Origin: Lysobacteraceae bacterium NML07-0707 | GTDB lineage: Bacteria > Pseudomonadota > Gammaproteobacteria > Xanthomonadales > Xanthomonadaceae | DNA: 64,000 bases | Reading direction: 5' to 3' | NCBI GenBank assembly: GCA_002798295.1 | Contig: NWQT01000053.1 | Coordinates: 1 to 64,000, forward strand | In this document: one piece after another, positions 8,880 through 16,891 of the stretch | How positions within the stretch are numbered: the first letter of the stretch is position 1 | Layout of the letters: the number at the start of each line of letters is the position of its first letter | Notes under the pieces: model-generated | The model's input: only the letters and a program-made list of their open reading frames with translations | Databases searched by the model: none | What the model was told of the DNA's origin: nothing | Program-made: the position numbers and the translations under genes

Positions 8880-10121
8880 TCAGCTGCGCACAAAGATTTC
8901 CACGCGGCGGTTAAGCTGCCGGCCAGAGGGATTGTCCTGACCGTTGATTTGATTGGCCGCCACCGGCTCGCGCTCGCCCAGGCCTCGCGCACTCATCTGC
9001 GCCGTGACGCCGCGCTGCCGCAACGCCGCTGCCACTGCATTGGCACGGCGCTCGGACAAGCCCTGGTTATAGTCATCACTGCCTTTACTGTCGGTATGGC
9101 CACGCACTTCCATATCTTGCAGCGAGATACCGGCCAGCGCCTGCCCCAGGGCATCCAGCACTTGCGCGGCATCGGCGCGGATGTCGGATTTGTCGAAATC
9201 AAACAGCACCGCATCTTGCAAGGTAATCACAAAGCCACAGGGCGTCCCCGGTAGCCGGAAGCCTTCTTGCGCCGGAAAACGTCCGGCCGGCGGTACCAGC
9301 GGTAACGGCGCCATCGGGATGCGCTTGCCCGGATATTTGCTCCACATGCCGTAGCCATCGCCATAGTTACGCAGCGTGCCATGCTTGCCATTCCACAAAC
9401 CCGAACCATCGGCTGCAACACGCACCGTGCCTTCTGCACCATTCCAGAAACCGGAGCCATCCTTTTCCACCCGTACCATGCCGATATCGCCGCTCCAATG
9501 TCCACCGCCTTGCCCGTCCAGGCGGATACTGCCGTGGCGACCGTTGTAATGCCCCGAACCATCGGGCTTGATGCGCACCGTGGCACGGCTGCCATCGGCC
9601 TCGGCCTGACCATTGATATAGATTTCGCCCGACGCATCCACACGCACCACAGCGGTATCGGTATTGGCATAGCCGCTGCCATCGGGGTTGATGCGGAACA
9701 CGCCATTTTCAGCATTGCGATACACCTGCCCATCCTCATGGACGCGGGTAATACCGCCGCTATTGGCAACGAAGCGCCCTCCCTCACAACGCGCCGGCGT
9801 GACGCTGATGCCCGGTACCTGGCCGATTTTCTCGAAGGCTCTGGCCATCGCTTGCTCGAACGCCTGCTGTGCCGGCAGCACGCCAACAATATCCGGTACC
9901 ACGATAGCGGGAATCAGCGGAAATTCCGGCACCGGCTCACCAATCAATGCCAGCGCCGCGCTTTGCGTCGCATTTGGCTGACCCGGCGGGTCCACTGCTG
10001 CAGGTACTGCCGTGGCTGCAGCCGGCTGTGCAGGGGATGGTTGACTGCTCACTTCATCACGCTTGCCGCCACATGCCGCCAATAACAGGCATGCAGACAG
10101 AGAAAACATGTGCTTCGACAT
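8880..10121 (-). CDS. OmpA-domain lipoprotein with DGSG tandem repeats
   Basis: 413 aa. MSKHMFSLSACLLLAACGG is a lipoprotein signal with lipobox LAAC. A Pro/Ala-rich linker follows. About eight tandem repeats of roughly 17 residues then have the pattern G-T-V-R-V-x-x-D-G-S-G-x-W-N-G-x-x. The C-terminal 110 residues are an OmpA/Pal peptidoglycan-binding domain (LFDFDKSDIRADAAQVL; GHTDSKGSDDYNQGLSERRA) with the Asp and Arg that contact diaminopimelate. It probably sits in the outer membrane with its C-terminus on peptidoglycan. The start at 10121 fits the signal peptide and a GAGGG about 7 bases upstream. The repeat domain may be a small beta-solenoid or propeller; its role is unknown. Confidence 0.9.
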   Translation of the reverse strand: MSKHMFSLSACLLLAACGGKRDEVSSQPSPAQPAAATAVPAAVDPPGQPNATQSAALALIGEPVPEFPLIPAIVVPDIVGVLPAQQAFEQAMARAFEKIGQVPGISVTPARCEGGRFVANSGGITRVHEDGQVYRNAENGVFRINPDGSGYANTDTAVVRVDASGEIYINGQAEADGSRATVRIKPDGSGHYNGRHGSIRLDGQGGGHWSGDIGMVRVEKDGSGFWNGAEGTVRVAADGSGLWNGKHGTLRNYGDGYGMWSKYPGKRIPMAPLPLVPPAGRFPAQEGFRLPGTPCGFVITLQDAVLFDFDKSDIRADAAQVLDALGQALAGISLQDMEVRGHTDSKGSDDYNQGLSERRANAVAAALRQRGVTAQMSARGLGEREPVAANQINGQDNPSGRQLNRRVEIFVRS

Positions 10122-10345
10122 CACGCGCCCTCGCCTGTGACCTAAACGCATCAAGAAAATCGCAAAGCGGCTGATACTGTGTAAATGTTTTGTTGTGCCG
10201 ACCGCTCAGGTTCAGCTCACTGTCACAATTAACCGCCATGCCCAACTTGGGCTATCCGACAGGATTAGCTTGCATCCATGTCGCCACACCACCTGACAGA
10301 TAACTGGCACAATGCAATCCGGCGCGCATCCCACAATGCAGGCGA

Positions 10346-10351
10346 TACAAT
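10346..10351 (+). promoter_or_regulatory. Candidate -10 element of ahcY
   Basis: TACAAT lies so that transcription would start about 10358, one or two bases before the SAH riboswitch at 10361. I see no good -35 at the right spacing, so the assignment rests on the -10 match and its position. Confidence 0.5.
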
Positions 10352-10359
10352 ACCGCCCG

Positions 10360-10430
10360 GCCGAGGGGCGCTGCGATGGATTCATCCACCAGGCTCGGCG
10401 CGTTTTCTCACATCCGACATAACGGCGCCC
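10360..10430 (+). ncRNA. SAH riboswitch (ahcY leader)
   Basis: The ahcY leader carries the SAH-aptamer layout. P1 is CCGAG (10361-10365) with CTCGG (10394-10398). The conserved GGGCGCTGC segment follows. P2 is TGGA-TTCA-TCCA (10377-10388). The conserved CAGGCTCGG strand is present, and a downstream AACGGCGCCC has GCGCCC (10425-10430) pairing with GGGCGC (10366-10371) as the pseudoknot. The class is known to bind S-adenosylhomocysteine and switch on ahcY when SAH builds up. Spacing to the ribosome site (about 25 bases) is consistent with control of translation. The match is to the remembered consensus, not a covariance search. Confidence 0.9.
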
Positions 10431-10463
10431 GTGAACCTTCCATCTGACTTCACGGAGTACGCC

Positions 10464-11900
10464 ATGAATGCACCCGCTGCTGCACCCAATAACGCCTACC
10501 GCGTTGCCGACATCAGCCTGGCCGACTGGGGCCGCAAGGAGATCGACATCGCCGAGCACGAAATGCCCGGCCTGATGTCGATCCGCCGCAAGTACGCACC
10601 GCAAGCCCCGCTGAAGGGCGTGCGCGTCACCGGCTCGCTGCATATGACCATCCAGACCGCGGTGCTGATCGAAACGCTCAAGGACATCGGCGCCGATCTG
10701 CGCTGGGCCAGCTGCAATATCTTCTCCACCCAGGACCATGCCGCCGCCGCGATCGCCGCCACCGGCACCCCGGTATTTGCCTGGAAAGGCGAAACCCTGG
10801 AGGAATACTGGGACTGCACCCTGGATGCGCTGTCCTTCCCCGATGGCAAGGGCGGCTTCCTCGGCCCGCAGCTGGTCGTCGATGACGGCGGCGATGTCAC
10901 CTTGCTGATCCACAAGGGTTACGAGCTGGAGCAGGGCAGCGACTGGGTGAATACCCCTTCGGCCAACCACGAAGAGCAGGTCATCAAGAATTTGCTCAAG
11001 CGCGTCGCCAGCGAGCGTCCCGGCTGGTGGAACCAGGTGGTGGCCGAGTGGAAGGGCGTTTCCGAAGAAACCACCACCGGCGTGCATCGCCTATACCAAC
11101 TGGCCGAGGCCGGCAAGCTGCTGGTGCCGGCGATCAACGTCAATGACTCGGTGACCAAGAGCAAGTTCGACAATCTCTACGGCTGCCGCGAATCGCTGGC
11201 CGATGGCCTCAAGCGCGCCATGGACGTGATGCTGGCCGGCAAAGTCGCCGTGGTCTGCGGCTACGGCGATGTCGGCAAAGGCTCGGCGCACTCGCTGCGC
11301 GCTTACGGCGCGCGCGTCATCGTCACCGAAATCGACCCGATCTGCGCCCTGCAAGCGGCGATGGAAGGCTTTGAAGTCAAGACTGTCGAAGACACCCTCG
11401 GCATCGGCGACATCTATGTCACCACCACCGGCAACAAGGACATCATTACCCTGGCGCATATGCAGGGCATGAAGGATCAGGCCATCGTCTGCAACATCGG
11501 CCACTTCGACAATGAAATCCAGGTCGATGCGCTATACGCCTCGGGCGCCACCAAGACCAATATCAAGCCGCAGGTGGACAAGTTCACCTTTGCCGATGGC
11601 CACAGCATCTTCCTGCTGGCCGAAGGCCGTCTGGTGAACCTAGGCTGCGCCACCGGGCATCCGAGCTTTGTGATGAGCAACAGCTTTGCCAACCAGACCC
11701 TGGCGCAGATCGAGCTGTGGGCCAACAAGGCGCACTACGAGGCCAAGGTATACATCCTGCCGAAGAAGCTGGACGAAGAAGTCGCCCGCCTGCATCTGGA
11801 AAAAATCGGCGTCAAACTCACCCGCCTGACGCAAGCGCAAGCCGACTACCTCGGCGTGCCGGTGGACGGCCCCTACAAGCCCGAACACTACCGCTACTGA
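10464..11900 (+). CDS. ahcY: Adenosylhomocysteinase (SAH hydrolase)
   Basis: Reversibly hydrolyses SAH to adenosine and homocysteine using bound NAD, keeping methyltransferases free of product inhibition. 478 aa with the substrate-domain motif [15 protein letters not shown] (about 83-97), the NAD-binding loop [10 protein letters not shown] (266-275) and the C-terminal KPEHYRY tail that reaches the neighbouring subunit. The start is [10 protein letters not shown], with GGAG about 7 bases upstream; a longer in-frame reading would translate through the riboswitch. It contains the roughly 40-residue insert around 120-165 ([14 protein letters not shown]) typical of the longer proteobacterial form. 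It is regulated by the upstream SAH riboswitch. Confidence 0.98.
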   Translation: MNAPAAAPNNAYRVADISLADWGRKEIDIAEHEMPGLMSIRRKYAPQAPLKGVRVTGSLHMTIQTAVLIETLKDIGADLRWASCNIFSTQDHAAAAIAATGTPVFAWKGETLEEYWDCTLDALSFPDGKGGFLGPQLVVDDGGDVTLLIHKGYELEQGSDWVNTPSANHEEQVIKNLLKRVASERPGWWNQVVAEWKGVSEETTTGVHRLYQLAEAGKLLVPAINVNDSVTKSKFDNLYGCRESLADGLKRAMDVMLAGKVAVVCGYGDVGKGSAHSLRAYGARVIVTEIDPICALQAAMEGFEVKTVEDTLGIGDIYVTTTGNKDIITLAHMQGMKDQAIVCNIGHFDNEIQVDALYASGATKTNIKPQVDKFTFADGHSIFLLAEGRLVNLGCATGHPSFVMSNSFANQTLAQIELWANKAHYEAKVYILPKKLDEEVARLHLEKIGVKLTRLTQAQADYLGVPVDGPYKPEHYRY

Positions 11901-11921
11901 CGCTTGCGGCTATCGGCATGA

Positions 11922-11954
11922 AACAAAACGGGCGCACTGGGCGCCCGTTTTGTT
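11922..11954 (+). terminator. Intrinsic terminator of ahcY
   Basis: AACAAAACGGGCGC pairs perfectly with GCGCCCGTTTTGTT around an ACTGG loop; T-rich 3' arm. It can also serve the convergent yggL-like gene. Confidence 0.92.
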
Positions 11955-11975
11955 AGCCCCTACTGGCAATTTTCA

Positions 11976-12329
11976 CTACTCATCATGCCCATGCCAGGCA
12001 TCGGTCAAGGGCGAGGGATGTACATCCTTGATTTCCGGTTGGGCACGGAGCCAATCGATGACTTTTTGCCGCACTTCTTCGCTGACGCTTTCGCGGTATT
12101 CCCAACGCACGATGTAGTTGTAGTCCCAACCGCCGCCAAAGGCGAGATTATTGGCCTCAATGGCTTCAGCAAGAAAACGATCCAGCAATGCATCATTGGC
12201 TTCTTCGCTCAACACTCCGACAAGCGTCACCGGGCATGAAAAGCCCAGCTCCTGAAATTCGCCCAAACGCAGCTTTTTGCGCAAGCGGCGACTGCGCTTG
12301 GCATCGGGTTTATAGGTTCTTGCGCGCAT
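11976..12329 (-). CDS. yggL: YggL family 50S ribosome-binding protein
   Basis: 117 aa. The N-terminus has the family block RSRRLRKKLRLGEFQELGF, nearly identical to E. coli YggL (DUF469), a small cytosolic protein reported to bind the 50S subunit. The central NLAFGGGWDYN matches the NxLAFxGxG motif. The ATG at 12329 is chosen because GGAG sits 6 bases upstream; a TTG four codons earlier is less likely. A terminator for the gene upstream (12361-12386) separates it from that gene. The molecular role is not settled in any organism. Confidence 0.85.
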   Translation of the reverse strand: MRARTYKPDAKRSRRLRKKLRLGEFQELGFSCPVTLVGVLSEEANDALLDRFLAEAIEANNLAFGGGWDYNYIVRWEYRESVSEEVRQKVIDWLRAQPEIKDVHPSPLTDAWHGHDE

Positions 12330-12360
12330 GAGCTGCTCCAATGACTGGCCGCCACAATAA

Positions 12361-12386
12361 CAAAGGCGACCCGCAGGTCGCCTTTG
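12361..12386 (-). terminator. Hairpin terminator after the DUF937 gene
   Basis: CAAAGGCGACC-CGCA-GGTCGCCTTTG is a perfect 11-bp stem with a 4-base loop, 20 bases past the stop of the minus-strand gene at 12407; a T-rich run follows on that strand. Confidence 0.8.
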
Positions 12387-12406
12387 GTTTGCACTTGAGT
12401 AGCAAA

Positions 12407-13000
12407 TCAGCGTTTGCCGCCCAGCACTTTCATCACATCAGACAGCCCCAGCTGGCCATCGCCATCCTGATCGAGCATCGAGCCGAGCAGGCCGCCGATA
12501 CCCGATTGCTGTGCAGCCCTGGCTTCGCCGCCAAGTGCAGTGCCGAGGGCATTGGCATTGCCGGCCTGCCCGCCGCTCAGCAGGCGTTTGGCCAGCCAGG
12601 CCATGACTATCGGGGCGAGGATTTTCATCAGCATGCCGGCCTTGTCGCCGCCAAGGCCGGTGGCCTGTCCCAGCCCTTGCTCCACTTGAGAGGTATTACC
12701 GCCAAAGATATGACCGAGTATCCCGGCGCCATTGGTCTGACGGCTGTTGCCGCCGCCCAACACCGCCCCCAACAGGTCATTGATCCCGCCAGCGCTGCTG
12801 TGGTCGCGCTGCAAGGCGCCCAGCAGGGCTTCGGCACCTTGCGGCTGGCTGGCGTTTTTACCCAGCGCGCCCATCAACAGCGGCAGCGCCATGCCGATGG
12901 CCGATTGTGCCTGATTGGCATCAACGCCCAATTGGCTGGCCACTTGCTGTACGGCACCGGCAGGCAGTTGCGAAAGAAGTTCATTGCTCAATGTGGTCAT
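12407..13000 (-). CDS. DUF937 protein with an EF-hand-like loop
   Basis: 197 aa, cytosolic by appearance, rich in Gly, Ala, Gln and Leu. The N-terminal ELLSQLPAGAVQQVASQLGVDANQAQSAIGMALPLLMGAL and the Gly-rich repeats fit the DUF937/YidB family of unknown function. Near the C-terminus DQDGDGQLGLSDVMKVL has the D-x-D-G-D-G-x-L-x-x-x-D spacing of a calcium-binding EF-hand or dockerin loop. A GGAG is 8 bases before the ATG. It is divergent from pilU, with an inverted repeat in the shared spacer. Confidence 0.8.
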   Translation of the reverse strand: MTTLSNELLSQLPAGAVQQVASQLGVDANQAQSAIGMALPLLMGALGKNASQPQGAEALLGALQRDHSSAGGINDLLGAVLGGGNSRQTNGAGILGHIFGGNTSQVEQGLGQATGLGGDKAGMLMKILAPIVMAWLAKRLLSGGQAGNANALGTALGGEARAAQQSGIGGLLGSMLDQDGDGQLGLSDVMKVLGGKR

Positions 13001-13044
13001 TTTTCAAGCTCCGTCAGGAATGGGGACGTGACATTAGCGCCAAC

Positions 13045-13063
13045 ACAAAGTTGCAAACTTTGT
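13045..13063. promoter_or_regulatory. Inverted repeat in the DUF937/pilU spacer
   Basis: ACAAAGTT-GCA-AACTTTGT is a perfect 8-base inverted repeat with a 3-base centre in the divergent spacer. It is a candidate operator; no regulator is known. Confidence 0.35.
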
Positions 13064-13189
13064 CACAAAATGCACTTGGCTATCTTACTTGAGTGCAAGG
13101 CAGCACTCTGTAAAACAATGGGATACAAGACTCCAGAAATGGCATGAAACTTGCTCTTAAATCTGGTCTTCCTGCCTATTCATACGCCC

Positions 13190-14380
13190 ATGCAACTGCC
13201 CACCCCGGAACAAGCCCGTAACCTGATGCACAGCCTGCTGGCTACCATGTCCAAAAAGGGCGGTTCGGATCTGTTCATTGCCCACGATTTTCCGCCCAGC
13301 CTGAAAGTACACGGCAATATGCTGCCACTGCATACCACCAAGCTGCATGGCGATGTCACCGCCTGTCTTGCCGATTCGCTGATGAATGACAAACAGCGCG
13401 AGGAGTTTGCCCGCGACCTGGAGTGCAATTTCGCCATCCATGTGCCGGGGGTTTCGCGCTTTCGCGTCAATGTATTCATGCAGCAGGGCTATGTGGGCAT
13501 GGTGTTGCGTACCATCGCGGCGGAAATCCCGGACTTTGATGCCATGCGCCTGCCGCCGATCCTGAAAGACGTGGTGATGGAAAAGCGCGGTCTGGTATTG
13601 ATGGTAGGCGGAACCGGATCGGGCAAGTCCACCTCGCTTGCAGCGATGATCGACCACCGCAACCGCAATAGCGGCGGGCATATCATCACCGTGGAAGACC
13701 CGGTGGAATATGCGCATGTCTCGAAAAAATCACTGATTACCCACCGCGAAGTGGGCGTGGACACGCATAACTGGCATAACGCGCTGAAAAACACGCTGCG
13801 GCAAGCGCCAGACGTGATCTTGATTGGCGAAATCCGCGATGCCGAAACCATGGAGCATGCCATCTCCTTTGCCGAAACCGGGCATCTGTGCCTTAGCACC
13901 CTGCACGCCAACAGCGCCAGCCAAACCTTCGAGCGCATCATCAATTTCTTTCCCGAAGAACGTCGCGCGCAGCTGTTGATGGACTTGTCCGCCAATCTCA
14001 AGGCGATTGTTTCGCAGCGCCTGATTCGCCGTGCAGACGGTCAGGGCCGGGTGGCTGCCGTGGAAATCCTGCTCAACACGCCCACAGTGTCCGAGCGCAT
14101 CTTCAAGGGTGATTTCCATTCGCTGAAGGAAATCATGAAAAAGTCGAAGGAACTGGGCATGCGCACCTTCGACGGCGAGCTGTTCGACTTGTACGAAGCC
14201 GGGCTTATTTCTTACGAAGAAGCCATCCGCAATGCCGATTCTGCCAATGAGCTGCGCCTTAATATCAAACTCAAAAGCCAGCACGGCGCAGATGGCGAAG
14301 GCGGCAGCGCGCTGTCGATGGTGCCCGAAGAAAGCGAAGAAAAGGCTGCTGCTGACGAAGACACCTCACAGGCGGCATAA
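13190..14380 (+). CDS. pilU: Type IV pilus retraction ATPase PilU
   Basis: Hexameric AAA-type secretion ATPase of the PilT/GspE family, accessory to PilT in type IV pilus retraction and twitching. 396 aa with the N-terminal SDLFIAHDFPPSLKVHG sheet, Walker A GGTGSGKST (140-148), Walker B VILIGEIRD and the His-box ETGHLCLSTLHANS. The long acidic C-terminal tail (EESEEKAAADEDTSQAA) and sequence favour PilU over PilT. No clear ribosome site precedes the ATG at 13190; an upstream TTG at 13151 or an ATG at 13229 are alternatives. In many pseudomonads pilT lies directly beside pilU; no pilT is in this window. Confidence 0.9.
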   Translation: MQLPTPEQARNLMHSLLATMSKKGGSDLFIAHDFPPSLKVHGNMLPLHTTKLHGDVTACLADSLMNDKQREEFARDLECNFAIHVPGVSRFRVNVFMQQGYVGMVLRTIAAEIPDFDAMRLPPILKDVVMEKRGLVLMVGGTGSGKSTSLAAMIDHRNRNSGGHIITVEDPVEYAHVSKKSLITHREVGVDTHNWHNALKNTLRQAPDVILIGEIRDAETMEHAISFAETGHLCLSTLHANSASQTFERIINFFPEERRAQLLMDLSANLKAIVSQRLIRRADGQGRVAAVEILLNTPTVSERIFKGDFHSLKEIMKKSKELGMRTFDGELFDLYEAGLISYEEAIRNADSANELRLNIKLKSQHGADGEGGSALSMVPEESEEKAAADEDTSQAA

Positions 14381-14411
14381 AATAGCCGCCTGATTGACAA
14401 GCCGGTAAGCC

Positions 14412-15050
14412 ATGAAACTTTATATCTACCAACACTGCCCATTCTGCCTGCGCGTTCTTTTGCTGCGCGGCCTGAAAAAGCTCGACTTGCCGGTACAGGT
14501 AGTGCTGGAAAACGATGTGGAAACGCCCACACGTCTGGTGGGCCGCAAAAAAGTGCCGATTCTGCAAAAGGCCGACGGCAGCGCCATGCCCGAAAGCATG
14601 GATATCGTGCGTTATCTGGATGCCCAATTTGCCCCACCGATCCTGACCGCAGCCGAGCGCCCGCAACTGGATGCCTGGGGCGAGCGCGCCAGCGGCCTGA
14701 TTTTCCGGCTGGCGGTGCCACGCATCACCCGCGGCGATTTTGCCGAGCTGGCCACGCCCGAAGCACGCGCCGCCTATATCGAACGCGAAATCCGCGCCTT
14801 CGGCGATCTGGATGCGCTGCTCGCCGCCACCCCTGAACTGCTGGCCGAACTCGCGCCCTTGCTGGCCGAGCTGGACGCCATGATTCCAGCGCCTGATTCC
14901 GAGCTTGGCGAGAGTGATATTCGCCTTTTCCCGCTGCTTGCCCTGCTCAGCATCGTCAAGGATGTCCGCCTGCCGCCTGCGCTGGCCGCCTGGTACAACG
15001 CCCTGCTTGAGCGCAGCGGCCTGGATGATTTCTCTAGCCAAGCGCAATGA
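14412..15050 (+). CDS. grxB: Glutaredoxin 2 (GST-fold)
   Basis: 212 aa, aligning end to end with E. coli GrxB: MKLYIYQHCPFCLR with the redox pair C9-P-F-C12, then ETPTRLVGRKKVPILQKADG and MPESMDIVRYLD, which form the glutathione-binding thioredoxin-like domain. A helical GST-like C-terminal domain follows. It reduces glutathione mixed disulfides in the cytosol. The stop overlaps the start of the next gene by ATGA, implying translational coupling. It lies 31 bases after pilU and could be in the same transcript. Confidence 0.95.
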   Translation: MKLYIYQHCPFCLRVLLLRGLKKLDLPVQVVLENDVETPTRLVGRKKVPILQKADGSAMPESMDIVRYLDAQFAPPILTAAERPQLDAWGERASGLIFRLAVPRITRGDFAELATPEARAAYIEREIRAFGDLDALLAATPELLAELAPLLAELDAMIPAPDSELGESDIRLFPLLALLSIVKDVRLPPALAAWYNALLERSGLDDFSSQAQ

Positions 15051-15382
15051 AACTCATGATGCCAAAACCGCTTGCCCCGATCGGCAAACTGTTCCGTGCC
15101 ATTGCCCTGATTGAAGCCCTGACCTGGGCCGGGCTGTTGATTGGCATGTGGCTCAAATACGGTAGCCAGACCACCGATAGCGGTGTCTGGCTGTTTGGCC
15201 GCCTGCATGGCGCGGCTTTCCTCGCCTATCTGGTGATCACGATAATCGCCTGGGGCAAACTGCGCTGGCCGCTATGGGCCGTGCTGCTGGCGATTTTGGC
15301 CGCCATCCCGCCGTTCCTGACCATCCCGGTGGAAATACTGCTGCGCCGCCGCGGGTTGCTGGACACACCGGAGGCGGCCTGA
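15047..15382 (+). CDS. DUF3817 small membrane protein
   Basis: 111 aa with three hydrophobic segments (about 15-35, 50-70, 75-95). FRAIALIEALTWAGLLIGMWLKY and LHGAAFLAYLVITIIAW match the DUF3817 family (YdzA-like). Its function is unknown. It starts at an ATGA overlap with grxB, so the two are coupled. A basic RRRGLLDTPEAA tail is likely cytoplasmic. Confidence 0.85.
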   Translation: MKLMMPKPLAPIGKLFRAIALIEALTWAGLLIGMWLKYGSQTTDSGVWLFGRLHGAAFLAYLVITIIAWGKLRWPLWAVLLAILAAIPPFLTIPVEILLRRRGLLDTPEAA

Positions 15383-15937
15383 TTAGCGCCAGTTGGCGTG
15401 CCGCTCCCAGAACTCGACGCTGCGCCGGTAGGCCTTGCGGTCGATAGGCACCCCGGAGCCACCCTCCTCCACGCCCAGCGCATTGCGCATCATGGTGATC
15501 GGCGCCATCGGGATTTCCTCGGGGCTGAGCGTATAAAGACAGCCGACGATACCCCAGTCGCCCTCAATGGGGCTGCCTTCTTTTTGCATTTGTTCGGCGC
15601 TGTAAAGAATCGGAATCAGGTATTCGGCGCGCGGGGCTTCAACGCCTTCAAACCAGCGCACCAGTACCGGCAGTTCCTCGCGGCTGCGCGCCTCATAGGC
15701 GCTGCGCAACTGGCCGCGGTTGCCGTCATGGATGGCAATCACCGAGCAACGTGTGGATGTCCAGTTTTCATGTACATGCAATTGGCAGAACGGCGCATAG
15801 CCTTCGAGCACTTTCAGCGGCGCGTGCGCATTCAAATACGCCTCGAAATCTTCGGCGCTGCAGTCCTGAATGGCAGTGGCGCGACCATCGCGCGGGAATA
15901 GCCGGGTGCGGGCAAACGGGGTCAGCACGATTTTCAT
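15383..15937 (-). CDS. Conserved protein, DUF3228-like
   Basis: 184 aa, no signal or membrane segment. The N-terminal KIVLTPFARTRLFPRDG and the central CQLHVHENWTSTRCSVIAIHDGNR and DWGIVGCLYTLSPEEIPMAPITMMRNALG look like the DUF3228 family as I remember it. Biochemical role unknown. It starts one base after the stop of the gene at 15939, so the two form a minus-strand pair, and it runs convergently into the DUF3817 gene with no space between. Confidence 0.65.
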   Translation of the reverse strand: MKIVLTPFARTRLFPRDGRATAIQDCSAEDFEAYLNAHAPLKVLEGYAPFCQLHVHENWTSTRCSVIAIHDGNRGQLRSAYEARSREELPVLVRWFEGVEAPRAEYLIPILYSAEQMQKEGSPIEGDWGIVGCLYTLSPEEIPMAPITMMRNALGVEEGGSGVPIDRKAYRRSVEFWERHANWR

Positions 15938-15938
15938 A

Positions 15939-16820
15939 TCAGGCCTCCATCAACACGGTTTTGGCATCGCAGCCTGCCGCAATATCCACATACAAAAGCG
16001 GCAGGTCGTGCGCTTCCAGCACAGCGGCGAACTGCCGCAGGCGTGCATCAAAAAAGCCGCGCAGCCGCGCCAGCCGTGCCGGGTCTTGTTCATCGCCGCC
16101 ATAACGCTCGCGCCAGGCCGCATCAGAAAACAGCCCGGCGCGGACTTCGCCATTGGTGAGATATAGCAGCGGCTCAGGTGGCGCATCCAGCCAGGCTGCT
16201 TTGCCAGGTGCCAGCAAGGCAGTTTCAATCAGCCCCCACAGTGGCTCCAGCCCCATGTTCCGGTATTGCAGCGCCATCATCGCGGCCAGGTCGTGGATGG
16301 TGAGATAGCGCACATGCTCCACCCGCGTGGCAAAGGCCTCCTGCGCCAGCAGCGCGGTTTCGGCACGCGCCATGCCGCGCTCCAGCAGCAAGGTCTCAAG
16401 TTGTTCGCCCACAGCGGCGGCGTTTTCACCCGCCAAAAGCAGCGGCACGATACGCAGCGCTCCGCCCTGCATGGCGGCTTCGGCCTGCAAGGGCTGCGGA
16501 ATCTCGCCTGCGGCATCCGCGCCCAGGGCAATGATGCGCGGCGCCGCATTGCGTCCGGGCGCGCGCAAACGCAGCTCGTGCAGGCGGCGATGCAGCGGCC
16601 AGCCCGCGCGCAGGGCTTCTGCCGGGTCGAAATGCGCGCCCATCACCATCAAGTCCAGCCCGGTGACTTCCGGTACCAGCAGCGCCAGGTCGTGACCGAT
16701 ACGCTCGGCCAGCAGACCCGCCTGTTGCTGTGAGAGCGCCGGATGCGGCGGAGCGGCATCGGGCATCCATTCCAGCGCCATCACGGCCAGTACGGAAAGA
16801 TCGGAATCGGATTGGGTCAT
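15939..16820 (-). CDS. Hypothetical conserved protein
   Basis: 293 aa, Ala/Leu-rich, acidic, no signal peptide or transmembrane helix. I do not recognise a family. Visible landmarks are PRIIALGADAAGE in the middle, EHVRYLTIHDLAAMMALQYRNMGLEPLWGLIE, and PPEPLLYLTNGEVRAGLF. It is followed immediately by the DUF3228-like gene, so the two are probably co-translated and may act together. It diverges from fadI with a 70-base spacer. Confidence 0.6.
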   Translation of the reverse strand: MTQSDSDLSVLAVMALEWMPDAAPPHPALSQQQAGLLAERIGHDLALLVPEVTGLDLMVMGAHFDPAEALRAGWPLHRRLHELRLRAPGRNAAPRIIALGADAAGEIPQPLQAEAAMQGGALRIVPLLLAGENAAAVGEQLETLLLERGMARAETALLAQEAFATRVEHVRYLTIHDLAAMMALQYRNMGLEPLWGLIETALLAPGKAAWLDAPPEPLLYLTNGEVRAGLFSDAAWRERYGGDEQDPARLARLRGFFDARLRQFAAVLEAHDLPLLYVDIAAGCDAKTVLMEA

Positions 16821-16891
16821 GGCTCGGCTACGGATTCGGTTTAGACTTTGAAGTTTAATCCGTGCGATAGCGCATGGTCAGGAGAAAATTC

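Noticed and set aside
10305-10320. TGGCACAATGC as a sigma-54 promoter
   Set aside because: The GC element is absent at the required spacing; TACAAT at 10346 fits the riboswitch start better.
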